From JBHENC01 sp051000345 (GTDB lineage Bacteria; Acidobacteriota; Blastocatellia; Pyrinomonadales; Pyrinomonadaceae), in NCBI GenBank assembly GCA_051000345.1, contig JBPCOJ010000038.1, positions 37,034 to 101,033 on the forward strand: 64,000 nt of DNA. The letters are read 5' to 3'. Each line of letters begins with the position of its first letter. Position 1 is the first letter of the stretch. The notes beneath the pieces were generated by a model that was given only the letters and a program-made list of their open reading frames with translations, did not search any database and was not told where the DNA came from. Shown here piece after piece: positions 22,908 to 30,852 of this stretch. A program made the position numbers and the translations under genes.

Positions 22908-23579
22908 TTAAGGAGTGAAGACTTTTTTGATTGCGCGGCCGGTCTTCTTGGCTCCCTCGACTGTTTTTTCGCCGACGACTTTCGCGCCTTCACCTGTTTT
23001 CTGGCCGACGGTCTTGGCAGCGTCGCCCGTTTTCTCGACGACGGTTTTGCCGCCCTCGTAAGTTTTGTTGCCGACGGTCTTCGCCGTGTCGCCGGTCTTG
23101 CTTATCACTTTGCCCGCGCCCTCTTTTGTCGCCGAAGCAGCGTCCTTTGTTTTGTCCGCGACGTAGCCCGCGCCGTCGCTGATCGCATTGCCTGTCGCCG
23201 AGAGCGCGCTATCGACTTTGCTTTCCGGCAAGTCACGCGCCTCGCCCGTGCGCGGGTAAACTCTCGCCGTGCGTTTTCCGTCGCGCGTCGTCACGACGAC
23301 TTTTTCAATGCGGCTGTTGCCGTTTTTGAACGTGCGCGTCTCGGTTCTCGTAGTGCCTTCGCGCGTCGTGGTGATTTCCGATTCGTCCGGCGCGGTGCGC
23401 GGCTGTTCCGCGACTGATTGCTCCGTGTTCGACGTGGTTGACGTAGTAGTCGTTGTCGTCGCGGTGTTGGTCGCGTTTGTGTTGGCATTCGTCGTCGGCG
23501 CTTCGGTCTTTTCGCAACCGACGCTCGCAAGAGACGCGATGAGTAGCGCGCAAAACCCTGTGATGATTTTAAGTCGCAT
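22908..23579 (-). CDS. Lipoprotein with LEA-like repeats
   Basis: Unrecognised 223-residue protein with a clear lipobox ('LIASLASVGC', Cys 22), so it should be anchored in the envelope. After the cysteine comes a Thr/Asn-rich linker (27-65), a short basic beta-like part with 'TRTETRTFKNGNSRIEKVVV', and from about 125 on a series of 11-residue-type repeats around 'KTGDTAKTVG', 'KTGDAAKTVG', 'KTGEGAKVVG', resembling group 3 LEA or apolipoprotein-like amphipathic helices. Such repeats are often linked with desiccation or membrane protection, which is inference here. The start has GAAGGAG with ideal spacing. Confidence 0.75.
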   Translation of the reverse strand: MRLKIITGFCALLIASLASVGCEKTEAPTTNANTNATNTATTTTTTSTTSNTEQSVAEQPRTAPDESEITTTREGTTRTETRTFKNGNSRIEKVVVTTRDGKRTARVYPRTGEARDLPESKVDSALSATGNAISDGAGYVADKTKDAASATKEGAGKVISKTGDTAKTVGNKTYEGGKTVVEKTGDAAKTVGQKTGEGAKVVGEKTVEGAKKTGRAIKKVFTP

Positions 23580-23620
23580 AATTATTCTCCTTCAGGTTAT
23601 TTGATAGTCTATCTAAAATT

Positions 23621-23655
23621 GGAGCGTTTGACGGGGATTAAACCCGCGACCTCAA
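23621..23655 (-). pseudogene. Decayed tRNA 3' end
   Basis: On the minus strand a T-arm (GCGGG, loop TTTAATC, CCCGT) is followed by an acceptor-like end CAAACGCTCC. The invariant T-loop C56 is replaced by T and no 5' part of a tRNA lies upstream, so this is a remnant. It is 7 nt past the 3' end of the intact tRNA-Gly and shares 'GAGG.T.GCGGGTT' with it, which suggests a second Gly-type tRNA or an integration scar. Confidence 0.6.
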
Positions 23656-23661
23656 GTTTGA

Positions 23662-23733
23662 AGCACGAGACGGGAATCGAACCCGCAACCCTCGACATGG
23701 GAAGACGATGCTCTACCATTGAGCTACTCGTGC
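23662..23733 (-). tRNA. tRNA-Gly (anticodon CCC)
   Basis: A 72-nt cloverleaf: acceptor stem GCACGAG/CTCGTGC, U8-A9, D-arm GCTC/GAGC, anticodon stem with loop TTCCCAT (anticodon CCC), T-arm GCGGG-TTCGATT-CCCGT, discriminator U73 as expected for glycine. The anticodon stem has one mismatch. CCA is not encoded. The first ten bases overlap the end of the upstream endonuclease gene on the same strand, whose TAG stop is U8-A9-G10 of the tRNA. Confidence 0.93.
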
Positions 23734-24146
23734 TGAATCTCAAGCGCTAAGTGGCGGAGTGCATAATCTGCCGCCCATCTGATACCACGCGATTGCCCGT
23801 TACCGGAAGGCACTAATCGCAAGTAAATATCACTCATTCCAACATCGTTAACAGGCACTAAATAAACTAGATTGTCTTCAGGATTGAGAATAGCAAATAA
23901 ATCAGCCAGACCTCTGTAATTTCGCCTTTCACCTCCGCTGCCTGACAAGCTGTAAGCATTGAATATCAACACTCCATTCCGCACACGTCCTGTTTTGCAT
24001 TGGACGCGATATAACCGACGCCTGTCATCAGCAACTAAATCATATTTATGGCCTGAACCAAAAGGAACGGACACAAGATACCCGGCAGCAACGAAAGCCG
24101 CTAGAATTCCAGCTTCGCTTAGGTTCCCTATGTCTCCGGTATTCAT
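23724..24146 (-). CDS. PD-(D/E)XK endonuclease of the group I intron-associated type
   Basis: The 140-residue protein matches the PDDEXK_5 family known from I-Ssp6803I-type homing endonucleases: 'LSEAGILAAFVAAGYLVSVP' (9-28, with the early Glu), 'KYDLVADDRRRLYRVQCKTG' (34-53, catalytic D...QxK; Gln replaces the usual acidic residue as in that family), 'LADLFAILNPED', and a C-terminal 'SGNGQSRGIRWAADY' motif. No intron is visible nearby. The final codons run into tRNA-Gly and its TAG stop is tRNA positions 8-10. I-Ssp6803I also sits at a tRNA gene, so this may be a relic or free-standing homing enzyme; stand-alone restriction-like function is the alternative. Confidence 0.8.
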   Translation of the reverse strand: MNTGDIGNLSEAGILAAFVAAGYLVSVPFGSGHKYDLVADDRRRLYRVQCKTGRVRNGVLIFNAYSLSGSGGERRNYRGLADLFAILNPEDNLVYLVPVNDVGMSDIYLRLVPSGNGQSRGIRWAADYALRHLALEIQHE

Positions 24147-24223
24147 ATAACAAATGTTTCAGCAGCAAAAGAATAATCCAAGTAGGGTTTGTAAAGCAAA
24201 GATTCAGGTGGCACGCGGCGGCG

Positions 24224-24634
24224 TTACTCGTCCTGCTCCTTTGCTTTCTGCGCGCCGGATGTTCCGTCAATCAGTTTGCGCGCGATTTCGCCGAGTTGCG
24301 CGATGTCTTCAGGCTTGCGCAGACAGCCTTGCGCTCCGGCCTTCGCCGCTTCTTCAGAGTCGAGCAAATCGGCGAAGGCCGTATAAAAAAGAATCGGCGT
24401 GCGCTCATCGAAGCCCCGTATTTCGCGGCACACTTCAAGCCCGTCTTTGTCGGGCAAGCCGATGTCGAGCAAAATTAAATCGAATTTGTGGGCGCGCGCG
24501 TGCTGCAATCCTTCGTCGGCGGTTTCCACGCCCGTCACCGCAAAGCCCTGCTGCTGCAAGCTCCATTCAACCAACTCGCGCGTGTCTGAAACATCCTCTA
24601 CGAAAAGAATCCGTCGGCGGACAGTATCGACCAT
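24224..24634 (-). CDS. Single-domain response regulator (CheY-like)
   Basis: A 136-residue receiver domain with no output domain. ATG 24634 is chosen for the GAAGGAG site 6 nt upstream. Acidic pocket 'FVEDVSDT' (about 11-18), phospho-acceptor Asp in 'DLILLDIGLPDKDG', Thr in 'ILFYTAF' and the Lys of 'CLRKPED' are all present, so it should be phosphorylated by a histidine kinase; none is encoded nearby. It probably acts by protein contact, as CheY or Spo0F do. It is downstream of kdsC on the same strand, about 100 nt away. Confidence 0.9.
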   Translation of the reverse strand: MVDTVRRRILFVEDVSDTRELVEWSLQQQGFAVTGVETADEGLQHARAHKFDLILLDIGLPDKDGLEVCREIRGFDERTPILFYTAFADLLDSEEAAKAGAQGCLRKPEDIAQLGEIARKLIDGTSGAQKAKEQDE

Positions 24635-24737
24635 TTCAACTCCTTCATTATTAAACAAGCGATTCGACAAACGGCAAACGAACAAACCACTGTTAGTTGC
24701 GAATCAATGATTGTGAGTCAATCGCCGCCGTGCTTCT

Positions 24738-25274
24738 TCATTTTATGTAACGGCGCATCAACTCCGTCCATAGCCCGTGAGCCTTCAAAATCAACTCTGT
24801 GACTTCGCGCACTGCGCCGCGCCCGCCGTTTGCCTGCGTTACGTAGTGAGCGGCGCGGCGTGTTTCCTCGGCGGCGTCAGCAACGGCGATTGCTAATTCC
24901 ACGCGCTGCATTAAAGGAATATCCGTCACGTCGTCGCCGATGAATGCGACTTCCGCATCGGAGACTTCCGCCTCAATGAGCAGTTCTTCATAGTCTTTGA
25001 TTTTGTCCCAAGTTCCCTGCCGCACGAAATGCACGCCCAAGTCTTCGGCGCGGCGCTCGACGGCGCGCGATGTGCGACCCGAAATAATGCCCGAACGCAA
25101 GCCCGCGCGATGAAAAAGCACGAGGCCGTGCCCATCGCGGACATGAAAGGTTTTCTGTTCGCTGCCGTATTCAAAGAGCGTAATCAAGCCGTCCGTCAGC
25201 ACACCATCGCAGTCCATCAACAGCAGTTTGATGCGGGCGGCGCGGCGCTCTAATTCCGTAACTTCATTCGTCAA
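24738..25274 (-). CDS. kdsC: 3-deoxy-D-manno-octulosonate 8-phosphate phosphatase
   Basis: HAD-superfamily phosphatase that removes phosphate from Kdo-8-phosphate. The 178-residue length and capless fold are those of KdsC tetramers. Catalytic 'LLMDCDGVLTDG' (18-29, DxDGV motif), 'ISGRTS' and 'FIGDDVTDIPLM' are present. The start is TTG 25274, 4 nt after the upstream stop. Together with kdsA and kdsB in this cluster it completes Kdo synthesis for lipopolysaccharide, apart from the isomerase. Confidence 0.92.
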   Translation of the reverse strand: MTNEVTELERRAARIKLLLMDCDGVLTDGLITLFEYGSEQKTFHVRDGHGLVLFHRAGLRSGIISGRTSRAVERRAEDLGVHFVRQGTWDKIKDYEELLIEAEVSDAEVAFIGDDVTDIPLMQRVELAIAVADAAEETRRAAHYVTQANGGRGAVREVTELILKAHGLWTELMRRYIK

Positions 25275-25278
25275 AGCT

Positions 25279-27597
25279 TTATCGCACCTCGAAGAATTCT
25301 ATGCCGCTGAGTTTCCATGCACCGCCCGCCGCGCGCGTGAAAAAGTAAACGGCTGTGCCTGATTGATCGCGTTCGTTTTGCCGTATATTGAGGCTGACAT
25401 CGGCGGCGGCATGATTCGCGTCGAGTTGCTCTGTTCGCAGCACGCGCGTGTCCCAGCGTTCGGGCTGGCTTCCGATTATGCCTTTGGAGAAAGTGCCGAG
25501 TTCACCGGGAACAACGAGCGCGTCTAGTTCCGCTTTGCGCCCGCTCTTAATCGCGGCGTCGAATTGCGTTACGAAAGCGCGCACGGATTCGTCAACGGCG
25601 GGAGCAGCATTCGCCGAAGCTTCAGCTTTAATGCGTCCCTGTCTGGCGGCAAGCGTCGAAGCATATTCGCCACCGGCGCGCGCCGCTTCGTCGAAACGCT
25701 TTGCGGCTTCTGCGGCCTGTCCGCGCCGCAAACTGATTTCGCCGAGACCGACGTTTGCCCATGCGAGCGTTACGGGCGTCGGCAATCTTTGATCGAACGC
25801 CACGCGAAATTCTTTTTCCGCTTCATCGAGCTTGTTTTGCATTAGCAAGCTGCGCGCGAGAAGTATGCGTGCTTCCTGCGATGCGGGCATGTTGGCGAGC
25901 AACGCGCGCGCGGCAATTTCAGAGGGCGCATATTTTTGCTGCGTGAATAAACGTTGCGCTTCAATCAGCGGGTCATCCGTGCCTTCGCCGCGCGGCGCGA
26001 CATCGTTCGCATAGTCGAGTTGCGGATAAAGCTTTTCAGCATCGACTTCGACACGCGCGATTTTCGCCGTAGAATTGAATACGGCTTCGCCGAAGTTGCG
26101 CGCAGGGATCGTCGCAGTCGTCGTCAAGCGTTTGCCATCTGAGGTCAGAGCGGCGATTGTGACATTGGCATCGAGTGAACCTGTGTTTCTCAAAGCCGCC
26201 GCCCAGCCGCCCGCGCGCTGCTGCGGAACGCCGATTAGCAAATCAATGTCCGTCGGCTGATCGAGCAGTGCGTCGAGAATCGTTTTGAGATTTGCGCCGC
26301 CGCGTTCAATCAAATTTGCGCGAAGCGTTGTGAGAGTCAAAGCGGCATTCGTCGGCTTGCTCTGCACGGACGAACGCAGCAACGCTTGAAATGCTTCTGT
26401 GCCGAGGAAGCGTTCAGCGAGCCGCCAGAGCATCGCGCCTTTGTTGGTGACCGAAGAAAAATAAGTCGCATCGAGCGGCGTGGCTTGCGAAAGCGGCGCG
26501 TCACGTTTGGCAACCAAAGCATAAGCTTGTCGCTCGCGCATTCTTTCCGCTTCGGCGGCATCGCGCCCGAACTGCTTTTCGAGAAAGAGCGTTGCAAGAT
26601 AAAGCGGCAAGCCTTCGCGCACCGCGCCGCCGCCTTCGCCGCGCACGGGCGTCGCGCCGCCGATCCATAAATGCGCAACGGTTTCAGCGACGAGCAAGGC
26701 CGTGTCCGAATCGATTTTCGCGCGCCGGAACGTCGCCGCGTCGAGCAGCAGCGTGCCACCGTTATTAAATCCAGCGCCGCGCGAAACAGCGACAAGGCGC
26801 ACCGGCGCGTCAACTCTCCCGCCGAAGTATTCCGCGTAAAACATGCGCGCCGACTGCGCTAACTTGATAATCGAATCGGCCTGCGCGCGTTCATTTGCGC
26901 TTGCGCCCTTCGGCAGATAGGCGCTGATGCCGCGCGCGTCATTCCCTCCTTCGACAATGTCCCAATCGCCTGTCAGAAAAAAAGGTTGCGCGTTGAGCCT
27001 TTGCTCGAACACTGCGCTGCCGTTTGCGCCCGCGTTCGATTGCGTGCCTGATGCGACGACTGTTTCGCCGTGACCTGCGGCATTGATCGACAAGCGAAAC
27101 GGCGCTGTGTCTGCGCCGCGCACGGCATACTGCGTGTTCGGCGTCGGATACCAGAATGCCAGCGGCAGAAACGCCGTGCCGTCGGACGAGATGTTTGCCA
27201 GCCCGCTATTCTCCGCGACGGGCAAACGATAATCGAGCGCGACGGTGACAGTCGCATCCGGCGCGACGGGCGCGGCGGGCGTGAGCGTCACGCGCTGCAC
27301 GGTGTTCTTTAATTCCAAAGCGGGCGGGCGCAGCGTGGCTGGCGCGTCGTTGATGGCGGCGGATTTTATTTGCGCCTTCGGATTGAGCCGCAGACTAATA
27401 CTATTTCCGGCGACGCGCCCGACATTGCGAATCGTCAAAACCGCGCGCACCGCGACAGCGCGCTCACCATTCGGCACAGTCGCCGTCACATCAAAGCGCG
27501 TCACTTCATAAACGGCACTGATTTGCGCGCCCACGCTTAAGCACGATGCGCACAAAAAGATAAGCCAGAAGGTCAGCACAAGCGAAAACTTTTTCAT
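25279..27597 (-). CDS. Exported M1-peptidase-like protein with TPRs, zinc motif lost
   Basis: 772 residues. A signal peptide (1-24) is followed by an M1-type beta-domain and a gluzincin-like region in which the expected HExxHxW reads 'ETVAHLW' (about 305): the first His and the catalytic Glu are missing, while the last His and Trp remain, and the later 'NEG' helix reads 'VREGLPLYL'. It is therefore probably not a peptidase. TPR-like helices occupy about 550-660 ('AQRLFTQQKYAPSEIAARAL', 'GLGEISLRRGQAAEAAKRF'), and the last 110 residues resemble an NTF2/SnoaL-type domain. It lies between kdsA and kdsC; a role in envelope assembly is possible but unproven. Confidence 0.7.
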   Translation of the reverse strand: MKKFSLVLTFWLIFLCASCLSVGAQISAVYEVTRFDVTATVPNGERAVAVRAVLTIRNVGRVAGNSISLRLNPKAQIKSAAINDAPATLRPPALELKNTVQRVTLTPAAPVAPDATVTVALDYRLPVAENSGLANISSDGTAFLPLAFWYPTPNTQYAVRGADTAPFRLSINAAGHGETVVASGTQSNAGANGSAVFEQRLNAQPFFLTGDWDIVEGGNDARGISAYLPKGASANERAQADSIIKLAQSARMFYAEYFGGRVDAPVRLVAVSRGAGFNNGGTLLLDAATFRRAKIDSDTALLVAETVAHLWIGGATPVRGEGGGAVREGLPLYLATLFLEKQFGRDAAEAERMRERQAYALVAKRDAPLSQATPLDATYFSSVTNKGAMLWRLAERFLGTEAFQALLRSSVQSKPTNAALTLTTLRANLIERGGANLKTILDALLDQPTDIDLLIGVPQQRAGGWAAALRNTGSLDANVTIAALTSDGKRLTTTATIPARNFGEAVFNSTAKIARVEVDAEKLYPQLDYANDVAPRGEGTDDPLIEAQRLFTQQKYAPSEIAARALLANMPASQEARILLARSLLMQNKLDEAEKEFRVAFDQRLPTPVTLAWANVGLGEISLRRGQAAEAAKRFDEAARAGGEYASTLAARQGRIKAEASANAAPAVDESVRAFVTQFDAAIKSGRKAELDALVVPGELGTFSKGIIGSQPERWDTRVLRTEQLDANHAAADVSLNIRQNERDQSGTAVYFFTRAAGGAWKLSGIEFFEVR

Positions 27598-27657
27598 AGC
27601 TAATCAAGAATGTCCGGGAAAATGAGTTGCGATTTTATCAGCTTAATTACTGCTTGA

Positions 27658-28512
27658 TTATTGCGTGTGGACGAGCTTGTGAATGTCACGCAGCATTTCG
27701 AGAAGCGCTTGAAATCTTTCGAGCGGCAAGGCGTTCGGCCCGTCGCACGGCGCGCTTTCCGGGTTGTCATGCACTTCCATAAAAACAGCGTCAACGCCGC
27801 AGGCAACACCGGCGCGCGCGAGCGGTTCGATGAATCGGGATTCGCCGCCGGTTGTATCGCCTAAGCCGCCCGGCAATTGCAGCGAATGTGTGACATCGAA
27901 AACCACAGGCACGCCGAAGCCGCGCATAATCGGCAAGGAACGCATATCGACAATCAAATTGTTGTAGCCGAAGCTTGCGCCGCGTTCTGTCAGCAAGATT
28001 TTTTCGCAATTGGCGGCGCGTGCCTTTTTGACGATGTTGCGCGCGTCGTGCGGCGCGAGAAACTGTCCCTTCTTGACGTTGACGGCGCGCCCTGACCGAG
28101 CAGCGGCTTCGATTAAATCCGTCTGGCGCGAAAGAAACGCAGGGATTTGTAAAATGTCCGCAACTTCTGCGACGGGAGCAACCTGCGATACGTCGTGTAT
28201 GTCGGTGACGACAGGCACGCCGATTTCCTTTTTCACTCGCTGCAAAACCTTCAAGCCTGCGCTCATGCCAAGCCCGCGAAAGCTGTCTGGCGAAGTGCGG
28301 TTGGCTTTATCGAAGGATGATTTGAAAACGTAATCGAGGCCGACGGCGCGTGTTCGCTCGAAACATTCGCGCGCCATCATCAAGGCGTGTTCGGCTGATT
28401 CGATGACACACGGGCCTGCGATAATTGTCAAACGCCCGTCGCCGAACGTCGCCTTTGTTTCGTCACCGACTTGAAATGAGTGCATCCCTAATTCTTCGCT
28501 TGAACGATTCAT
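27658..28512 (-). CDS. kdsA: 3-deoxy-8-phosphooctulonate synthase
   Basis: Condenses phosphoenolpyruvate with arabinose-5-phosphate to Kdo-8-phosphate. From ATG 28512 the protein has 284 residues, the usual size. Motifs: 'IIAGPCVIESAEHAL' (about 31-45), 'FKSSFDKANRTSP', 'TDIHDVSQ', 'GQFLAPHDARNIVKKA', 'TERGASFGYNNLIVDMRSLP' and 'FMEVHDNPESAPCDGPNALP'. Cys in 'AGPC' and His, Glu and Asp in the later motifs suggest the metal-dependent type, although the Cys of metal-dependent KdsA should be verified by alignment. Confidence 0.95.
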   Translation of the reverse strand: MNRSSEELGMHSFQVGDETKATFGDGRLTIIAGPCVIESAEHALMMARECFERTRAVGLDYVFKSSFDKANRTSPDSFRGLGMSAGLKVLQRVKKEIGVPVVTDIHDVSQVAPVAEVADILQIPAFLSRQTDLIEAAARSGRAVNVKKGQFLAPHDARNIVKKARAANCEKILLTERGASFGYNNLIVDMRSLPIMRGFGVPVVFDVTHSLQLPGGLGDTTGGESRFIEPLARAGVACGVDAVFMEVHDNPESAPCDGPNALPLERFQALLEMLRDIHKLVHTQ

Positions 28513-28557
28513 GTTCAAATTACTTTTTCCCTCTTATCGCTTCCGAATTACGGTCTG

Positions 28558-30738
28558 CTATTTCGCCGCGCGGCGACGCAAATCCTTCAAACTATTTTCG
28601 ACCAGCCGACGATTGGAAGCATCCGGCCTTTGCTGCAAATATCTTTCGTATTCCTTGATGGCATCTGCCGGACGCGACGCCTTGTCGTAGAGCAATCCCA
28701 GATTGTAATGCGCTTCCGGGAAATCGCCGTTGCGCGCGTCAATCGCCGCACGCAAGGCGGATTCGGCGTTCGTGTAATCCTGCTGAACCGCGAGCGCAGT
28801 GCCGAGAGCGTATTGCGCATCGGCGTCCGGCTCGTCGTTTTGCTCAATCGCTTTGCGCAACGCATCCGCCGCTTCCGCGTAGTGTTTTTGTTTGAGCAGG
28901 ATAATTCCCGTTTGATAGTAGGCATCGGAATACGCGCCGCCGCGCGCGTCAATTGCCGCCCGATATGCTTCGAGAGCATTGCGCGCATCGTTCTGCTGCT
29001 GCAACGCGAATCCCAGATTGTATTGCGCCGCCGGATAATTGCCGCCCTTCTGCTCGATGGCGGCGCGAAACTCCGAAGCGGCGGCGGCAAACTGTCCCTT
29101 TAGCATTAAGGTCTGTCCGAGACGATTGTGCGCCGATGGAAAATCCTTTTGCAGTTCAATCGCTTGACGAAAATCGTTTGCCGCCGCGTCTTGATTTCTG
29201 ATGGAAAAATAGTAAGCGCCGCGCTCGTAGAATTCGGCGGCGGTTGTCGGCTCGCCTGTCGGCGGTGAGGTGGACGCGCCTTGTTGAGGCACGTTCACAA
29301 CGGGCGACAAAGTGCGTCCGAGCGCTTCGCCGTCGTTATCGTTGGCGGAAGTTTGCGAGGACGTTGGAGAGCGCTTTCCTGCCACATAAGCGACAAGGCC
29401 GACGATTAACACGAGACCGATGAGACCCGCCGCAAGAAGCGCGAGCGGCTGCTTGAACCATGCTAAAGACGCGCCGTCTTGCTTGAGCGGCACGCGCACG
29501 CGCGAGGCGGAATTTCCAGCGGTAGAAGCTGCGGATGACGACGACGCTGAAAATTTATCGACGGCTTTCGCGCCCGGCGAGCCGCCTGTTTGCAGTGCCT
29601 TGTCCTGCGCCGTGTCTGCGCCGGGCATAACTTCAGTTGTCGCCGCCGCGCGGTTTTCACGCAGCCGCTCAATATCTATGATGAGCCGTCCCGATGGCGT
29701 TTCGGTTCCCGCGCCGCGCAATGTCTCGATGGTCGGCGCGCTGAATCCCGCAGCGTGTTCAAGCCCGAGTTGTTCAGCGACGTTGTAAAGCTCGCGCCGA
29801 AATTCTCTTGCGTCGCGCGGCCTTTGCGCGGGATTCTTTTCCAGCGCGTGCAGCACGACTTGTTCGAGCGCGGGCGGAATGGCGGCGACGATTTCACGCG
29901 GCGGGCGCGGCATTTCGGAAGATTGCTTGAGGGCGACGGCAAGCGGCGTCGAACCCGTGAAGGGAGTCGTTCCCGCGAGCATTTCGTAAAGAAGCGTGCC
30001 GAGACTATACACGTCGGAAGCGGGCGTAAGCGCCGCGCCGTCGCATTGTTCGGGAGACATATAGCGCGGCGTGCCGATCATCACGCCCGCTTCCGTGAGC
30101 GTCATGGAACTGCTGCCGTCTGCTTGTTCGAGCGCGACTTTAGCGATGCCGAAATCGAGAACTTTAACGATAGCCGGAGCGTGTTGTCGTTCGACGATAA
30201 AAATGTTGCCCGGCTTCAAATCACGGTGAATGATTCCGGCTTCGTGTGCCGCCGCAACTGCCGCCGAAATTTGCAGCATAATGGAGACGGCGCGCGCCGG
30301 ATCGAGCGGCGCGCTTGTCACAAGCACATCGCGCAGAGAGTGGCCTTCGAGCAACTCCATGACGATGTAAACATAGCCGTCCGGCGTTTCGCCGAAATCC
30401 GTGACGGCGACGGCGTTTGTATGCTGAAGGCGTCCGGCGGCGCGCGCTTCACGGCGAAAACGCTCGCGCGCTGCTTCGTCCGTCACAAGGCGCGGGTTCA
30501 GCACTTTGATTGCGACAGGACGATCAATCAGCAAATGCGTCGCGCGGTAAACCGTTCCCATCCCGCCTTCGCCGATGCGTTCATCCAACCTGTACTTGTC
30601 GTCAAACGCGCGCCCGATTAAAGCATCTGCGGGCATGTTTGAAACGATAGTCGAATCTGCCTTCAGCGGCGTATTGTCTTCGAGACACGTCAGCACGTCG
30701 TCCGCATAACTTCTTCCGCATTTCGGGCAATGAAGCAT
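28558..30738 (-). CDS. Membrane Ser/Thr protein kinase with zinc ribbon and TPR domain
   Basis: 726 residues from ATG 30738. An N-terminal 'CPKCGRSYADDVLTC' is a likely zinc ribbon. The Hanks-type kinase domain covers about 45-310: 'IGEGGMGTVYRA' (P-loop), 'VAIKVL' (Lys), 'HRDLKPGNIFI' (catalytic loop), 'DFGIAK' (Mg) and 'GTPRYMSPEQ'. After a Ser/Thr-rich linker there is one membrane segment ('LLAAGLIGLVLIVGLVAYV', about 440) and then six to seven TPRs, outside the cytoplasm. The extracytoplasmic TPRs may sense envelope proteins. It stands between pyrG and kdsA; the PP2C phosphatase at 35.9 kb could oppose it. Confidence 0.92.
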   Translation of the reverse strand: MLHCPKCGRSYADDVLTCLEDNTPLKADSTIVSNMPADALIGRAFDDKYRLDERIGEGGMGTVYRATHLLIDRPVAIKVLNPRLVTDEAARERFRREARAAGRLQHTNAVAVTDFGETPDGYVYIVMELLEGHSLRDVLVTSAPLDPARAVSIMLQISAAVAAAHEAGIIHRDLKPGNIFIVERQHAPAIVKVLDFGIAKVALEQADGSSSMTLTEAGVMIGTPRYMSPEQCDGAALTPASDVYSLGTLLYEMLAGTTPFTGSTPLAVALKQSSEMPRPPREIVAAIPPALEQVVLHALEKNPAQRPRDAREFRRELYNVAEQLGLEHAAGFSAPTIETLRGAGTETPSGRLIIDIERLRENRAAATTEVMPGADTAQDKALQTGGSPGAKAVDKFSASSSSAASTAGNSASRVRVPLKQDGASLAWFKQPLALLAAGLIGLVLIVGLVAYVAGKRSPTSSQTSANDNDGEALGRTLSPVVNVPQQGASTSPPTGEPTTAAEFYERGAYYFSIRNQDAAANDFRQAIELQKDFPSAHNRLGQTLMLKGQFAAAASEFRAAIEQKGGNYPAAQYNLGFALQQQNDARNALEAYRAAIDARGGAYSDAYYQTGIILLKQKHYAEAADALRKAIEQNDEPDADAQYALGTALAVQQDYTNAESALRAAIDARNGDFPEAHYNLGLLYDKASRPADAIKEYERYLQQRPDASNRRLVENSLKDLRRRAAK

Positions 30739-30824
30739 AATAAAACTCGCAGGCAAACTAATCGTTCAAGCAAATCGCCGCGCCGCTTTTTCAGCGGGAT
30801 ACAAGTTTGGCATTTTACTTTTGC

Positions 30825-30852
30825 ATCAATCGCTAATCATCAATTGTTAATC
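30825..30852. repeat. Heptamer-phased repeat at the 3' end of pyrG
   Basis: Four in-phase 7-mers: atcaatc, gctaatc, atcaatt, gttaatc. The pyrG stop codon (30847-30849) lies inside the last unit. Confidence 0.75.

Noticed and set aside
23621..23655. Second functional tRNA
   Set aside because: No 5' half, no D-arm or anticodon arm, and an altered T-loop.
25279..27597. Active M1 aminopeptidase
   Set aside because: The zinc-binding HExxH motif lacks the first His and the catalytic Glu.
29590..30621. 343-codon open frame on the plus strand
   Set aside because: Lies entirely antisense to the kinase gene; sequence is Arg-rich without domain motifs and is a by-product of GC-rich codon use.
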